A stretch of DNA of 64,000 nt from JAPLDA01 sp043787975 (GTDB lineage: Bacteria; Bacteroidota; Bacteroidia; AKYH767-A; 2013-40CM-41-45). Position numbers and translations under genes: made by a program. Of this stretch, positions 41,793-51,181 are shown piece by piece. Each line of letters opens with the position of its first letter. Position 1 is the first letter of the stretch. Under the pieces are notes generated by a model that worked only from the letters and a program-made list of their open reading frames with translations, searched no databases and was not told the origin of the DNA. Location of the stretch: positions 21,495-85,494 of the forward strand of contig JAYVUK010000064.1 of the NCBI GenBank assembly GCA_043787975.1. The letters are read 5' to 3'.

Positions 41793-43166
41793 TCAATCAT
41801 GATCAACAATTAATTTTTTTGTGATCAATCTTTCTCCATCGAAAACTTTCATAAAATAAATTCCGGAAGGAAAGGATTTGCAGCTAATCGTTTGTATTTC
41901 GGAGTTAAGATTTGCCGAATAAACAGCTTGTCCTACTTCATTATATATTTCAAGATTAGCATCTTTTATTTCAGATTTTATTTCGATTGTAAAATGTTCA
42001 CCGGCAGGGTTGGGATAAAAAAGAATGTCTTCCTGTGGAAATAGTTCTGCTACTCCTGTTGTGATGCAAAGTGGTCCGGCTTGAATCGGAACATGTGAAT
42101 CCACAAACGTTCCATTTCCTAATTCACCGGATGCGTTTAATCCGAAAGCCCAAACAGTTCCATTACTTTTTCGTGCAAGTGAATGATTGTATCCTGCTGA
42201 AACTTCAGCTACTCCGGTAAGAAGATTTACCTGAACCGGTGCATGTCTGTCTATTATGGAGTTATCACCTAATTCACCGTTGCCATTGTATCCCCAGGCC
42301 CAAACCGTAGAATCATTTTTTATTGCCAGGGAATGATAAACCCCTGCAGCAATGGCTGTAATTCCAGATAGATTCAATACATGCAAGGGTACATAACTTA
42401 AGGAAGTAGTACTATCACCTAATTCACCTTCGTTATTAGTTCCCCACGCCCAAACTGTTCCGTCATTTTTAAGTGCAAGCGAATAGGTGTTGCCGGCCGC
42501 AATTGCAATTATTCCTGTAAGATTATTTACCTGCATAGGTGAATCCACATTTAAGCCTTGCCCGGTAGCAATTTGATAACCCCACGCCCAAACAGTAGAA
42601 TCACTTCTTAATGCAAGCGAATGATAATTACCGGAGGCAATTGCAATTACCCCGTTAAGATTTATTGTCTGCACAGGAATACGACTGCCGTTGAATGTGC
42701 CGCTGCCTAACTGACCAAATCCACCATCACCCCATCCCCAAACTGTTCCATCACTTTTTAACGCAAGCGAATTCCATGACCCTCCTGCTATTGCAACTAC
42801 ATGCGAAAGCGAGTGTACCTGAACAGGTATTGAACTGTTTGTAATTGTGCTATCACCTAACTGGCCAAAGTCATTTGCACCACTAGCCCAAACCGTTGAA
42901 TCTTTTTTTAAAGCAAGCGAATGATCATCACCTGCAGCAAGGGCTGTTATGTTTGTAAACAACGATGTGGCAGGTGCTGGTATGTTTCCAATTGTTCCTG
43001 TTCCTAACTCACCATAATTATTGTAGCCCCAACCCTGAACAACAATGCTGTCACAAATAGCAAGCGATTGATAACCTCCTGCCGCAATTTTCTGCGCTGA
43101 GCAAAAGTTGAAACATGCCAATAAACTAAAGGCAATTACAACATTGAATATGATTATTTTTTTCAT
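41793..43166 (-). CDS. Secreted RCC1-repeat protein with T9SS sorting domain
   Basis: A 457-residue protein with a signal peptide. About six RCC1/BNR-type repeats follow (each ~50 residues with a core like SLALKNDGTVWAWGxNxxGELG), predicted to close into a seven-bladed propeller. The end is a T9SS type A domain (LFYPNPAGEHFTIEIKSEI ... SGIYFMKVFDG in part). It is exported and probably surface bound; the ligand is unknown. It lies between the methyltransferase gene and the duplicated fragment of that gene. Confidence 0.92.
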   Translation of the reverse strand: MKKIIIFNVVIAFSLLACFNFCSAQKIAAGGYQSLAICDSIVVQGWGYNNYGELGTGTIGNIPAPATSLFTNITALAAGDDHSLALKKDSTVWASGANDFGQLGDSTITNSSIPVQVHSLSHVVAIAGGSWNSLALKSDGTVWGWGDGGFGQLGSGTFNGSRIPVQTINLNGVIAIASGNYHSLALRSDSTVWAWGYQIATGQGLNVDSPMQVNNLTGIIAIAAGNTYSLALKNDGTVWAWGTNNEGELGDSTTSLSYVPLHVLNLSGITAIAAGVYHSLAIKNDSTVWAWGYNGNGELGDNSIIDRHAPVQVNLLTGVAEVSAGYNHSLARKSNGTVWAFGLNASGELGNGTFVDSHVPIQAGPLCITTGVAELFPQEDILFYPNPAGEHFTIEIKSEIKDANLEIYNEVGQAVYSANLNSEIQTISCKSFPSGIYFMKVFDGERLITKKLIVDHD

Positions 43167-43266
43167 TGCTAATTTATTTGGTAGTAAGATTACAAATTAA
43201 TATTGAAACCGGCTCCAAAGCATCGTTGATAACCTATAAGGGATTTGCGCTCCGATAAATACCGGA

Positions 43267-43385
43267 ATTTTAATTCCAAATGCTTCAACAACACGAATCC
43301 GAACGGTGCACTCCACAAAGGCAATTCATCAAACGTATTGATGAACTCTTCGTTGTCGTCAAAATGTTGGGATAGATATTCAGTC
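43267..43385 (-). pseudogene. Duplicated fragment of the UbiE-like methyltransferase gene
   Basis: This 119-bp stretch aligns without gaps to 41562-41680 in the intact gene, with about nine mismatches (~92% identity). It encodes the equivalent of residues ~11-49 (EYLSQHFDDNEEFINTFDEL and on) but lacks a start and the rest of the gene. The orientation is the same as the parent. Confidence 0.8.
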
Positions 43386-43427
43386 TTAACCAGGGTAACG
43401 TAATGGAAGAAAGAATCATTCGCAACC

Positions 43428-44696
43428 TCAAGCTGTGCGAATGGCTTCCACAGGATTCATTTGTGAAGCGCGCAAAGCGGGAACAAAACCGCTGATGATC
43501 CCAATGCTTGCTGAGATGATAATTCCCATTGCAATGTTTCCTGCTGTCAATGTGAAATCAAAACCTGCCGCACCGCTTGCCAAAACAGAAAGTCCATACA
43601 CGATTACTAAACCGACGCAACCACCGATCACGCAAAGCACAATGGCTTCAACCAAAAACTGGAGCAGGATGAAATAATTTTTTGAGCCGAGCGATTTCTG
43701 AATGCCGATGATGCTTGTACGTTCCCGCACCGATACAAACATGATGTTGGCGATTCCGAAACCACCCACCAAAATCGAAAAGCCACCGATGATCCACCCG
43801 GTAATCCCAAGCGTTTTGAACATCTCGTTTAATCCCGATGAAAGCAAACTTGTCTCGTTGAGGGCAAAGTCATCTTCTTCACGCGGTTTCAGCTTCCTAA
43901 CGGCACGCATCGAACCTTTCACATCGTCTCTCATCTCCGCCATCGGCACAGTTGACTTCGCTTTCACCATGAAATACGGATCAATGCGATCAGAACGCAG
44001 GTTCACCAAATTCCGCGCGAAGTTGACCGGAATCATCAACTCGTTATCGAGAGAAAGATCAACCATGCTCGAACCTTCTTTGGTGACCACACCAATGATG
44101 GTGAATTTACTTCCGCGAACAGTGAGTTCTTGTCCCAACGCATTTCCATTTGGAAACAAAGCTTCCTGTATGCTTGCACCAATGATGGCAATCGGTTTGC
44201 CGCTTTGTGATTCACTCTCGGTGAAGTAACGGCCCTCCTGTAAATCGAAGGTTTTGATTTTGTTGTAGTCGTGTGATACACAAAGAATGTCAGCGTTTTC
44301 AACCGTACTGTTTTTGTATTTGATCAGCTGTCCGCCAATCGTTGCCACGTACGCAATGGCTTCCACTGAATTCACACGATGCTCCAGCTCATTCATCTCT
44401 TTAAAACCCGGCAACGGTCGATTCATGAACTTCCACCACGGATAGTCACCGCCTTCATCGGCAACCCACGGCCACTTCTGAATGTAGATGACATCGTTGC
44501 CAAGCGATTGTACATCGGTTCGTACTTTGGTCTCCAACGCATCCACCACCGTAAACACGGAGATGATGGCGAAGATACCGATGGTGATTCCCAACAAGGA
44601 GAGGATGGTTCGCAGCTTGTTTACACGCAACGCTTCGAAAGCAAATAGAAAGCTTTCGCGAAAAAGTTTTAGGAATAAAAAAGTCTTTGAAGGCAT
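43428..44696 (-). CDS. MacB/FtsX-type ABC transporter permease
   Basis: A 422-residue permease. The N-terminal helix (LRTILSLLGITIGIFAIISV), a ~250-residue periplasmic MacB_PCD-type domain, then three membrane segments ending in FVPALRASQMNPVEAIRTA form the standard MacB layout. It works with an ATPase to move or release substrates across the envelope by mechanotransmission. No ATP-binding subunit or membrane-fusion protein is adjacent, so partners are encoded elsewhere. Confidence 0.9.
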   Translation of the reverse strand: MPSKTFLFLKLFRESFLFAFEALRVNKLRTILSLLGITIGIFAIISVFTVVDALETKVRTDVQSLGNDVIYIQKWPWVADEGGDYPWWKFMNRPLPGFKEMNELEHRVNSVEAIAYVATIGGQLIKYKNSTVENADILCVSHDYNKIKTFDLQEGRYFTESESQSGKPIAIIGASIQEALFPNGNALGQELTVRGSKFTIIGVVTKEGSSMVDLSLDNELMIPVNFARNLVNLRSDRIDPYFMVKAKSTVPMAEMRDDVKGSMRAVRKLKPREEDDFALNETSLLSSGLNEMFKTLGITGWIIGGFSILVGGFGIANIMFVSVRERTSIIGIQKSLGSKNYFILLQFLVEAIVLCVIGGCVGLVIVYGLSVLASGAAGFDFTLTAGNIAMGIIISASIGIISGFVPALRASQMNPVEAIRTA

Positions 44697-44703
44697 AGAA
44701 GGA

Positions 44704-44711
44704 CAAATATA
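44704..44711 (-). promoter_or_regulatory. Possible -7 box very close to the permease start
   Basis: A perfect TATATTTG on the minus strand ends only 7 bases before the ATG at 44696. If used, the transcript would be leaderless or nearly so. No clear -33 box is seen, so confidence is low. Confidence 0.35.
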
Positions 44712-44759
44712 GATTTTAGTTTTAAATGGGAAGGATGGTTAACGGAAATTAACTTTTAG

Positions 44760-44991
44760 AAGTGACTGGGTGATTAAGTAACTAAGTAACCTAGTCATTT
44801 GGTAGTGGGTTAGTTTGAAAAAGGATTCCTCGCTTTGCTCGGAATGACAATGCAAATTAAGGCTGGGAGGCGGGCTTAAGCCCGCCTATTACCACCTATG
44901 CAAGGCGTCATTCCGAGCGAAGCGAGGAATCTAAATATAATTCAAACGGACCCACTACCAGTCATTTAATCACCTAGTTACTCAGTCACTT
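44760..44991. repeat. 232-bp nested composite palindrome
   Basis: Four layers of inverted repeats are nested. The outermost uses words such as AAGTGACTG and GTGATTAA. Next come GGTAGTGGGT (44801-44810) and ACCCACTACC (44950-44959). Then 25-bp arms with one mismatch (44824-44848 and 44907-44931, core TCGCTTTGCTCGGAATGAC). In the middle is the perfect 20-bp palindrome AGGCGGGCTTAAGCCCGCCT (44868-44887). It fills the spacer between the permease and purH and contains no gene. Confidence 0.85.
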
Positions 44992-45023
44992 TTTTCCGTA
45001 AACTTGTACTCCAATTTTTAGCA

Positions 45024-46553
45024 ATGAATTCGTCCAAAAAGATCAGCAGTGCGCTGATTTCCGTCTACCATAAAGAAAATCTTGAACCACTTCTGAAGCT
45101 TCTCTATCAACAGGGCGTAACGATGTACGCAACCGGTGGAACGCAGGATTTTATTGCCGCACGTCAGCTTCCTGTTGTGGCTGTAGAAGATGTGACCGAA
45201 TATCCCGGAATCCTCGGTGGCAGGGTGAAAACACTGCATCCAAAAATTTTTGGTGGCATCCTGAACAGGCGCGATAATACTTCGGATGTGGCGGAAGTGG
45301 AGAAGTATAATATTCCCCCGATCGATCTTGTGATCGTAGATTTGTACCCGTTTGAAGAGACCTTGGAGAAAGTGGGCTTAGGAGAAAGTGAGATCATTGA
45401 GAAGATCGACATTGGTGGGGTTTCACTCATTCGCGCAGCGGCAAAAAACTTTCAGGACGTATTGATCATTCCTTCACGCAGTCAGTATTCTTTCCTGGAA
45501 AACATTTTGAAAAACCAGGAAGCGGTTACTACGCTTGATGACCGCAAGCTGATGGCAACTTATGCATTCAACATTTCATCTCATTACGATGCTGCCATCT
45601 TCAATTATTTTAATGGAGATAAAAAAGTAAATGCTTTCAAACAGAGTATTCTTACTTCGAGAACGCTTCGTTACGGTGAGAATCCTCACCAGAAGGGAAT
45701 CTTCTATGGCAACTTTGAAGAACTCTTTGAACAGTTGAACGGAAAGGAAATTTCTTACAACAATCTCCTGGATGTGGATGCTGCTGTCTCGTTGATGGCT
45801 GAATTTTCTGAAACAACATTTGCCATTCTAAAACATAACAATGCCTGTGGTGTTGCTTCACGCAAAAATTTATCGGATGCCTGGAAAGATGCACTGGCAG
45901 CCGATCCTGTTTCTGCATTTGGTGGTATCTTGATAGCGAATCAGCCGGTTAATAAATCTGTTGCGGAGGAGATTCATCAATTGTTCTTTGAAGTCCTGAT
46001 TGCTCCTGCCTTTGATGAAGATGCCTTGCAAATTTTAAAACAGAAAAAAAACAGGATCATCCTCGTCCAAAAGAAAAGCAGTTTGCAGGCGAAACAATTC
46101 AGAAGTTTGCTGAATGGAGTGATTGCGCAGGATCGCGATGCGAAATCGGATTTGGTTGGTGACATGAAAACGGTAACAAACGCAACTCCTTCTTCCGGAC
46201 AACTTTCTGACATGGAGTTTGCCAATAAGATCATGAAGCATACGAAGTCGAATGCCATTGTATTGGCAAAGAACAAACAGTTGCTTGCCAGCGGAACCGG
46301 CCAGACTTCGAGGGTGGATGCGCTTCAGCAAGCAATTGCAAAAGCAAAAAATTTCGGATTTGATTTGAACGGTGCTGTGTTGTCGAGCGATGCATTTTTC
46401 CCTTTTCCGGATTGCGTGGAGATCGCTCACAAGGCGGGAATCAAAGCCGTGATTCAGCCGGGTGGTTCAGTAAAAGACCAGGACTCGATTGATTATTGCA
46501 ACGCCCACAACATGGTCATGGTAACAACAGGAACCAGGCACTTTAAACATTGA
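45024..46553 (+). CDS. purH: Bifunctional AICAR transformylase / IMP cyclohydrolase
   Basis: A 509-residue enzyme for the last two steps of IMP synthesis. The N-terminal MGS-like cyclohydrolase domain shows YATGGTQDFI and GGRVKTLHPKIFGG. The transformylase domain shows RYGENPHQKG, AILKHNNACGVAS (catalytic Lys-His) and, at the end, IQPGGSVKDQDSIDYCNAHN. The length is normal. The ATG at 45024 follows the composite palindrome by about 30 bases. Confidence 0.96.
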   Translation: MNSSKKISSALISVYHKENLEPLLKLLYQQGVTMYATGGTQDFIAARQLPVVAVEDVTEYPGILGGRVKTLHPKIFGGILNRRDNTSDVAEVEKYNIPPIDLVIVDLYPFEETLEKVGLGESEIIEKIDIGGVSLIRAAAKNFQDVLIIPSRSQYSFLENILKNQEAVTTLDDRKLMATYAFNISSHYDAAIFNYFNGDKKVNAFKQSILTSRTLRYGENPHQKGIFYGNFEELFEQLNGKEISYNNLLDVDAAVSLMAEFSETTFAILKHNNACGVASRKNLSDAWKDALAADPVSAFGGILIANQPVNKSVAEEIHQLFFEVLIAPAFDEDALQILKQKKNRIILVQKKSSLQAKQFRSLLNGVIAQDRDAKSDLVGDMKTVTNATPSSGQLSDMEFANKIMKHTKSNAIVLAKNKQLLASGTGQTSRVDALQQAIAKAKNFGFDLNGAVLSSDAFFPFPDCVEIAHKAGIKAVIQPGGSVKDQDSIDYCNAHNMVMVTTGTRHFKH

Positions 46554-46745
46554 ATTAGAATCGTCGATTCGGTTTCGCATTGTTAGAAACCTTGTTCATT
46601 CTTATTTCGTTTTCAATTCACAAGCTTCATTAAACTTTGTATTCTTGAAAAGAATTAATCTGCCTGAGTAGCGTTCTGATTGCAGCTGATTAATTACACC
46701 GCTTTACTATTAACAACTAACGAATAATAATTAACTTACTGATAC

Positions 46746-47768
46746 ATGGGACTCTTTGATTTCTTAACACAGGAAATTGCAATTGATCTTGGAACTGCCA
46801 ACACGCTTATCATTCACAATGATAAAGTAGTTGTTGATGAACCATCCATTGTCGCAATTGACAGGATGACGGGGAAAGTAATCGCTGTTGGCAAGCAGGC
46901 GATGATGATGCACGGCAAAACGCACGAGAATATAAAAACGATCCGGCCGCTGAAAGACGGTGTGATCGCTGACTTCGATGCGGCCGAACACATGATTCGT
47001 GGCATGATCAAAATGATTAACCCGGGACGAAGCATTTTTACTCCGTCGTTGAAAATGGTGATCTGCATTCCTTCCGGAATCACGGAAGTGGAAAAGAGGG
47101 CTGTGCGTGATTCTGCGGAACATGCCGGAGCAAAAGAAGTGTATCTCATCCATGAACCGATGGCAGCTTCGATCGGAATCGGTATTGATGTGGAAGAGCC
47201 GATGGGAAATATGATCATTGACATCGGTGGTGGAACGAGTGAAATTGCCGTGATTGCATTGGGAGGAATTGTGTGCGACCAATCCATTCGTGTGGCAGGA
47301 GATGGTTTCACCAATGACATTTGGGATTACATGCGCAGGCAACACAACATCCTGATCGGTGAACGTTCTGCGGAGCGGATTAAAATAGAAGTTGGTTCTG
47401 CATTGCCGGAGCTTGAAAATCCTCCGCCTGATTTTGCAGTACACGGCCGCGACTTGATGACGGGTATTCCGAAAGAAATTACCGTTACCTATTCTGAAAT
47501 TGCTCACGCGCTTGATAAGTCAATTTCAAAAGTGGAAGAAGCGATTCTGAAAGCTCTTGAAATGACTCCTCCTGAATTGTCGGCTGATATTTATCGTACG
47601 GGAATTTACCTGACAGGTGGAGGTGCGTTATTGCGTGGACTCGATCAGCGTATCGCCTTGAAAACAAAACTGCCGGTCCATGTTGCTGAAGATCCGTTGC
47701 GTGCTGTGGTTCGTGGTACGGGTATCGCCTTGAAAAATATTGGAAGGTTTAAATTCCTTATTCCATAA
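46746..47768 (+). CDS. mreB: Rod shape-determining protein MreB
   Basis: A 340-residue actin-like ATPase that forms membrane-bound filaments directing lateral wall synthesis. Phosphate loops are AIDLGTANTLI near 13-23 and IDIGGGTSEIAVI near 159-171; the adenosine motif is TGGGALLRGLD. An amphipathic N-terminus (MGLFDFLTQE) fits membrane binding. It heads the mreBCD-mrdA-rodA cluster. The spacer 46554-46745 contains a word-like stretch (TTAACAACTAACGAATAATA) just before the start. Confidence 0.97.
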   Translation: MGLFDFLTQEIAIDLGTANTLIIHNDKVVVDEPSIVAIDRMTGKVIAVGKQAMMMHGKTHENIKTIRPLKDGVIADFDAAEHMIRGMIKMINPGRSIFTPSLKMVICIPSGITEVEKRAVRDSAEHAGAKEVYLIHEPMAASIGIGIDVEEPMGNMIIDIGGGTSEIAVIALGGIVCDQSIRVAGDGFTNDIWDYMRRQHNILIGERSAERIKIEVGSALPELENPPPDFAVHGRDLMTGIPKEITVTYSEIAHALDKSISKVEEAILKALEMTPPELSADIYRTGIYLTGGGALLRGLDQRIALKTKLPVHVAEDPLRAVVRGTGIALKNIGRFKFLIP

Positions 47769-47777
47769 AAGTTTATT

Positions 47778-47824
47778 GTTTACGGTTCACTGTTTACAGT
47801 TAAAAAATAAGCTGAACCGTAAAC
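47778..47824. repeat. GTTTACGGTTCA inverted repeat between mreB and mreC
   Basis: Perfect 12-bp arms GTTTACGGTTCA (47778-47789) and TGAACCGTAAAC (47813-47824), flanked by CTGTTTACAGT and ACTGTAAACAG words. It lies within the mre operon and could form a hairpin in the transcript without a terminator T-run. Confidence 0.75.
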
Positions 47825-47843
47825 TGTAAACAGCAAACCGAAC

Positions 47844-48677
47844 ATGCGAAACCTATTCATCCTTCTCTGGAAATACAATTACTTCATTCTCTTTCTGCTG
47901 ATCGAGAGTTTTTGTTCGTATTTAATTGTTCAGAATAATAATTTCCAACATGCGAGTTTTATCAATTCCACCAATGAAGTGGCTGCGAATGTACATTCAG
48001 TCGTGAGCGAGATTACGGAATACATCAACCTGAAAGCTTCCAACGAGGCACTTGCCCGCGAGAATGCAGGGTTGCGTTCATTCATGCCCGATATTTTTTA
48101 CATCGACAGCGTGCAAAAAAGAATCGTCAACGATTCTGTCTATAAACAACAATATTCATTCATGCCCGCCAAGGTGATCAACAATTCCACCAACCGTAGG
48201 AATAATTACCTCACCTTGGATAAGGGAAGCGCACAAGGCGTGAAACCTGAAATGGGAATTGTATCGAGCAAAGGAATTGTTGGTATTGTCAAGGATGTAT
48301 CGGATCACTTTTGTTCTGTGATGTCGGTGCTTCACAAAGATTCACGCATCAGCACGAAAATAAAAAAGAGCAGTTACATCGGCTCCCTGGTGTGGGACGG
48401 TTACAATGCAGGTTATGCAACGCTGAAAGATATTCCGAAGCATGTGATCCTTTCCAAAGGAGATACACTGGTCACCAGTTCGTTCTCCGCGATTTTTCCC
48501 GAAGGAATTATGATTGGTGTCATTGATAATTTTGAACCCAAAGCAGGAGACAATTTTTATTCGATCGAAGTAAAACTCTCCACAGATTTTAATAATCTCA
48601 GTTACGTTTACATTGTCAACAATGTGTTGAAAGACGAACAAAAAAAATTAGAAGAGCCGCAAGCACATGATCGTTAA
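47844..48677 (+). CDS. mreC: Rod shape-determining protein MreC
   Basis: A 277-residue bitopic protein. One N-terminal membrane helix (about 12-29) is followed by a coiled-coil stretch (NLKASNEALARENAGLRSF) and then the two-beta-domain MreC core. In the core, NNYLTLDKGSAQGVKPEMGI and GIVGIVKDVSDHF are recognisable. MreC links MreB filaments to PBP2/RodA in the periplasm. It overlaps mreD by 11 bases. Confidence 0.93.
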   Translation: MRNLFILLWKYNYFILFLLIESFCSYLIVQNNNFQHASFINSTNEVAANVHSVVSEITEYINLKASNEALARENAGLRSFMPDIFYIDSVQKRIVNDSVYKQQYSFMPAKVINNSTNRRNNYLTLDKGSAQGVKPEMGIVSSKGIVGIVKDVSDHFCSVMSVLHKDSRISTKIKKSSYIGSLVWDGYNAGYATLKDIPKHVILSKGDTLVTSSFSAIFPEGIMIGVIDNFEPKAGDNFYSIEVKLSTDFNNLSYVYIVNNVLKDEQKKLEEPQAHDR

Positions 48678-49200
48678 AGTAATTCAGAATGTATTTCGAT
48701 TCATATTCCTGGTGCTTCTGCAAGTGCTTGTGCTGAATCATGTTCAATGGAGCGGTTACATCAACCCATATGCATATATCATTTTTATTTTGTTGCTTCC
48801 GATTGAAACACCGAAGTGGTTGTTGCTTTTATCCGCATTTGTCCTGGGTATTACCATCGATATGTTTAACAACACAAGCGGTATGCATGCGGCAGCAACA
48901 GTGATGTTGGCATTTGCACGTCCTCGTATATTGAAATTAATTGCTCCGCGCGACGGATATGAAGCGGAGACAAGACTTTCTCCCTACATCATGGGATTCA
49001 AATGGTTCATCACGTACGTTTCAATGGCGGTGTTGCTGCATCACTTTGCTTATTTTTATATTGAAGCATTTCGTTTCAGTGAATTTTTCTTTACCTTCTT
49101 CAAATCGATTTTCAATTCCGTGGTTACCATCCTGCTCATTGTTTTGGGCGAGTATATCTTCAGCAAGCGAAGTAAAAAAACAGAACGTGTCCTCGGGTAG
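48667..49200 (+). CDS. mreD: Rod shape-determining protein MreD
   Basis: A 177-residue inner-membrane protein with about five membrane segments, ending in a basic tail (SKRSKKTERVLG). Sequence conservation in MreD is low; the assignment rests on size, topology (FVLGITIDMFNNTSGMHAAA is a typical central stretch) and position between mreC and mrdA. It overlaps both neighbours. Confidence 0.9.
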   Translation: MIVKVIQNVFRFIFLVLLQVLVLNHVQWSGYINPYAYIIFILLLPIETPKWLLLLSAFVLGITIDMFNNTSGMHAAATVMLAFARPRILKLIAPRDGYEAETRLSPYIMGFKWFITYVSMAVLLHHFAYFYIEAFRFSEFFFTFFKSIFNSVVTILLIVLGEYIFSKRSKKTERVLG

Positions 49201-51112
49201 AAAAAATGTGATCCTGTTTATTTTCTTTTCGGTGGGAATCATTTTTCTCATGCGATTGTTTTACATGCAGGTGCTTGATGACAGCTACATGCGTTCGGCC
49301 AGAGATAATGTATTCCGGAACATGACCGATTATCCGGCACGTGGATTTATTTACGACCGTCATGGAAAATTACTGGTGTACAATGCTCCGGTGTATGATC
49401 TCATGATCACTCCGAAGCAGGTGAAAGATATTGACACGCTGGAATTTTGCAACCTGATCGGTATTACTCTGGAAGGATTTAATGAACGATTCAGAAAAGC
49501 AAAAGCGTATTCTGCCATCAAGCCAACCATCTTCGAAAAACAACTTTCGGCAGAAACGTATGCGACGCTGCAGGAAAAATTATATCGCTTCCCCGGATTT
49601 TTTGTTCAGCCGAGAACGTTGAGAAAATATCCAGAACCAATTGCTGCACATCTCTTCGGATACATCGGTGAAGTGGATACATCGATTACGTCGAAGGATA
49701 AATATTACAAAGACGGAGATTACATTGGGAAGAGCGGCATCGAACAATCGTATGAGAAGGTGCTTCGCGGCAAACGTGGAACACGTGTGATGGTGGTGGA
49801 TGTTTTCAATCGACCAAAAGGAAGTTACATGAATGGCAAGTTCGATACGGTTGCCGTTGCCGGGCAAAGTATCACACTTTCGCTCGATGCAAATCTTCAG
49901 CGGTATGGAGAGGAGTTGATGAAAAATAAAGTCGGTGGCATGGTTGCCATTGATCCGCAGACAGGAGAAATACTAGCACTTGTAAGTGCGCCATCGTACG
50001 ATCCAAATCTTTTAGTCGGAAGAGAACGCACAAAAAATTATGCGAACCTTTTGCTGGAGGCAACGATTCCGTTATACAACCGCGCCATTATGGCTCCGTA
50101 TCCGCCGGGATCTACCTTTAAACTGATCAATGATTTAATCGGTGAGCAGGAAGGTGTTTTATTTCCTTCCACATCGTACTATTGCGATGGCGGATATCAC
50201 ATGGGAGGACAGACTGTGAAATGCGATGAGCGTCACGGTTCGCTGAATCTTCAAGGTGCGATCGCACATTCATGCAATACCTACCACTGTTATGTTTTCA
50301 GAAGTATCATAGACCAGAAAAAATATTCAACATCGGAAGCAGGTTACACAGCGTGGAGAAATCATGTGCTCACATTCGGTATCGGTAAAAGATTGTACAG
50401 CGATCTTCCCCAGGAAATGAAAGGGAATGTTCCATCGGTAGAATTCTATGACAAATATTTTGGAAAAGGACATTGGAAATCATCTACCATTGTTTCACTT
50501 TCAATCGGCCAGGGTGAGTTGGGAATTAACCCGTTGCAAATGGCAAACACGATGTGCATCATTGCCAACAAAGGATATTATTACATTCCTCATATCATCA
50601 GGCAAATCGGTGATACAACAAAAGCACAGCAACGTTACCGCGAAAAAAACTATACCGACATCGATTCGAAATATTTCGACATCGTCCAGGACGGAATGGA
50701 AAGTGTGGTGGAGTCAGGAACTGCGGCAGCTTCAAAAATAAAAGGCATCACGGTGCTTGGTAAAACGGGAACGGCACAAAATCCACATGGTAAAAATCAT
50801 TCGTTGTTTGTCGGCTATGCACCACGTGAGAATCCAAAGATTGCCATTGGTATCATGGTGGAGAATGCAGGTTGGGGAGCGGAATGGGCAGCTCCCATTG
50901 CATCGTTGATGATGGAAAAATACCTGACCGATTCGATCTCCCGACCGTTGGTGGAAAAAAAAATGTTGGAAGGAGTGATCATTCCGAAAATGTACCTGGA
51001 AAAAATGGAGAAAGAACAAAAAGAGAAAGAGTTAAGGAAGGACTCTGCGGCGGCTAAAGTTGTTGCGGCGAAGACCGTAGCAGTAGGCAGTAGCAGGAAG
51101 CAGCTGAAATGA
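49187..51112 (+). CDS. mrdA: Penicillin-binding protein 2 (elongation transpeptidase)
   Basis: A 641-residue class B PBP that cross-links side-wall peptidoglycan with RodA. The GTG start at 49187 (SSGRKNVILFIFFSVG) puts the membrane helix at the N-terminus and overlaps mreD by 14 bases; the same frame is open far upstream from 48941, but that part is out-of-phase mreD. A PBP dimerisation domain (DYPARGFIYDRHGKLLVYN) precedes the transpeptidase with SxxK in PPGSTFKLIND, SxN in AHSCNTYH and KTGT in VLGKTGTAQN. The C-terminus is Lys/Glu rich. Confidence 0.95.
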   Translation: MSSGRKNVILFIFFSVGIIFLMRLFYMQVLDDSYMRSARDNVFRNMTDYPARGFIYDRHGKLLVYNAPVYDLMITPKQVKDIDTLEFCNLIGITLEGFNERFRKAKAYSAIKPTIFEKQLSAETYATLQEKLYRFPGFFVQPRTLRKYPEPIAAHLFGYIGEVDTSITSKDKYYKDGDYIGKSGIEQSYEKVLRGKRGTRVMVVDVFNRPKGSYMNGKFDTVAVAGQSITLSLDANLQRYGEELMKNKVGGMVAIDPQTGEILALVSAPSYDPNLLVGRERTKNYANLLLEATIPLYNRAIMAPYPPGSTFKLINDLIGEQEGVLFPSTSYYCDGGYHMGGQTVKCDERHGSLNLQGAIAHSCNTYHCYVFRSIIDQKKYSTSEAGYTAWRNHVLTFGIGKRLYSDLPQEMKGNVPSVEFYDKYFGKGHWKSSTIVSLSIGQGELGINPLQMANTMCIIANKGYYYIPHIIRQIGDTTKAQQRYREKNYTDIDSKYFDIVQDGMESVVESGTAAASKIKGITVLGKTGTAQNPHGKNHSLFVGYAPRENPKIAIGIMVENAGWGAEWAAPIASLMMEKYLTDSISRPLVEKKMLEGVIIPKMYLEKMEKEQKEKELRKDSAAAKVVAAKTVAVGSSRKQLK

Positions 51113-51181
51113 AAAGATGAAATCAGAAAGATGAAAACTGTATTCGCCATTTGTAAATTCGTATTGATTTGTAATTAGTTG

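Noticed and set aside
44760..44991. Insertion sequence
   Set aside because: No transposase ORF, and the nested layers with different words do not fit IS ends.
46764..47507. 247-codon ORF opposite mreB
   Set aside because: It is antisense to a highly conserved gene, and its His/Arg-rich composition is typical of a shadow.
48941..49186. Long N-terminal extension of PBP2 in the open frame from 48941
   Set aside because: This part is mreD read in another phase. The GTG at 49187 gives the expected membrane helix and normal length.
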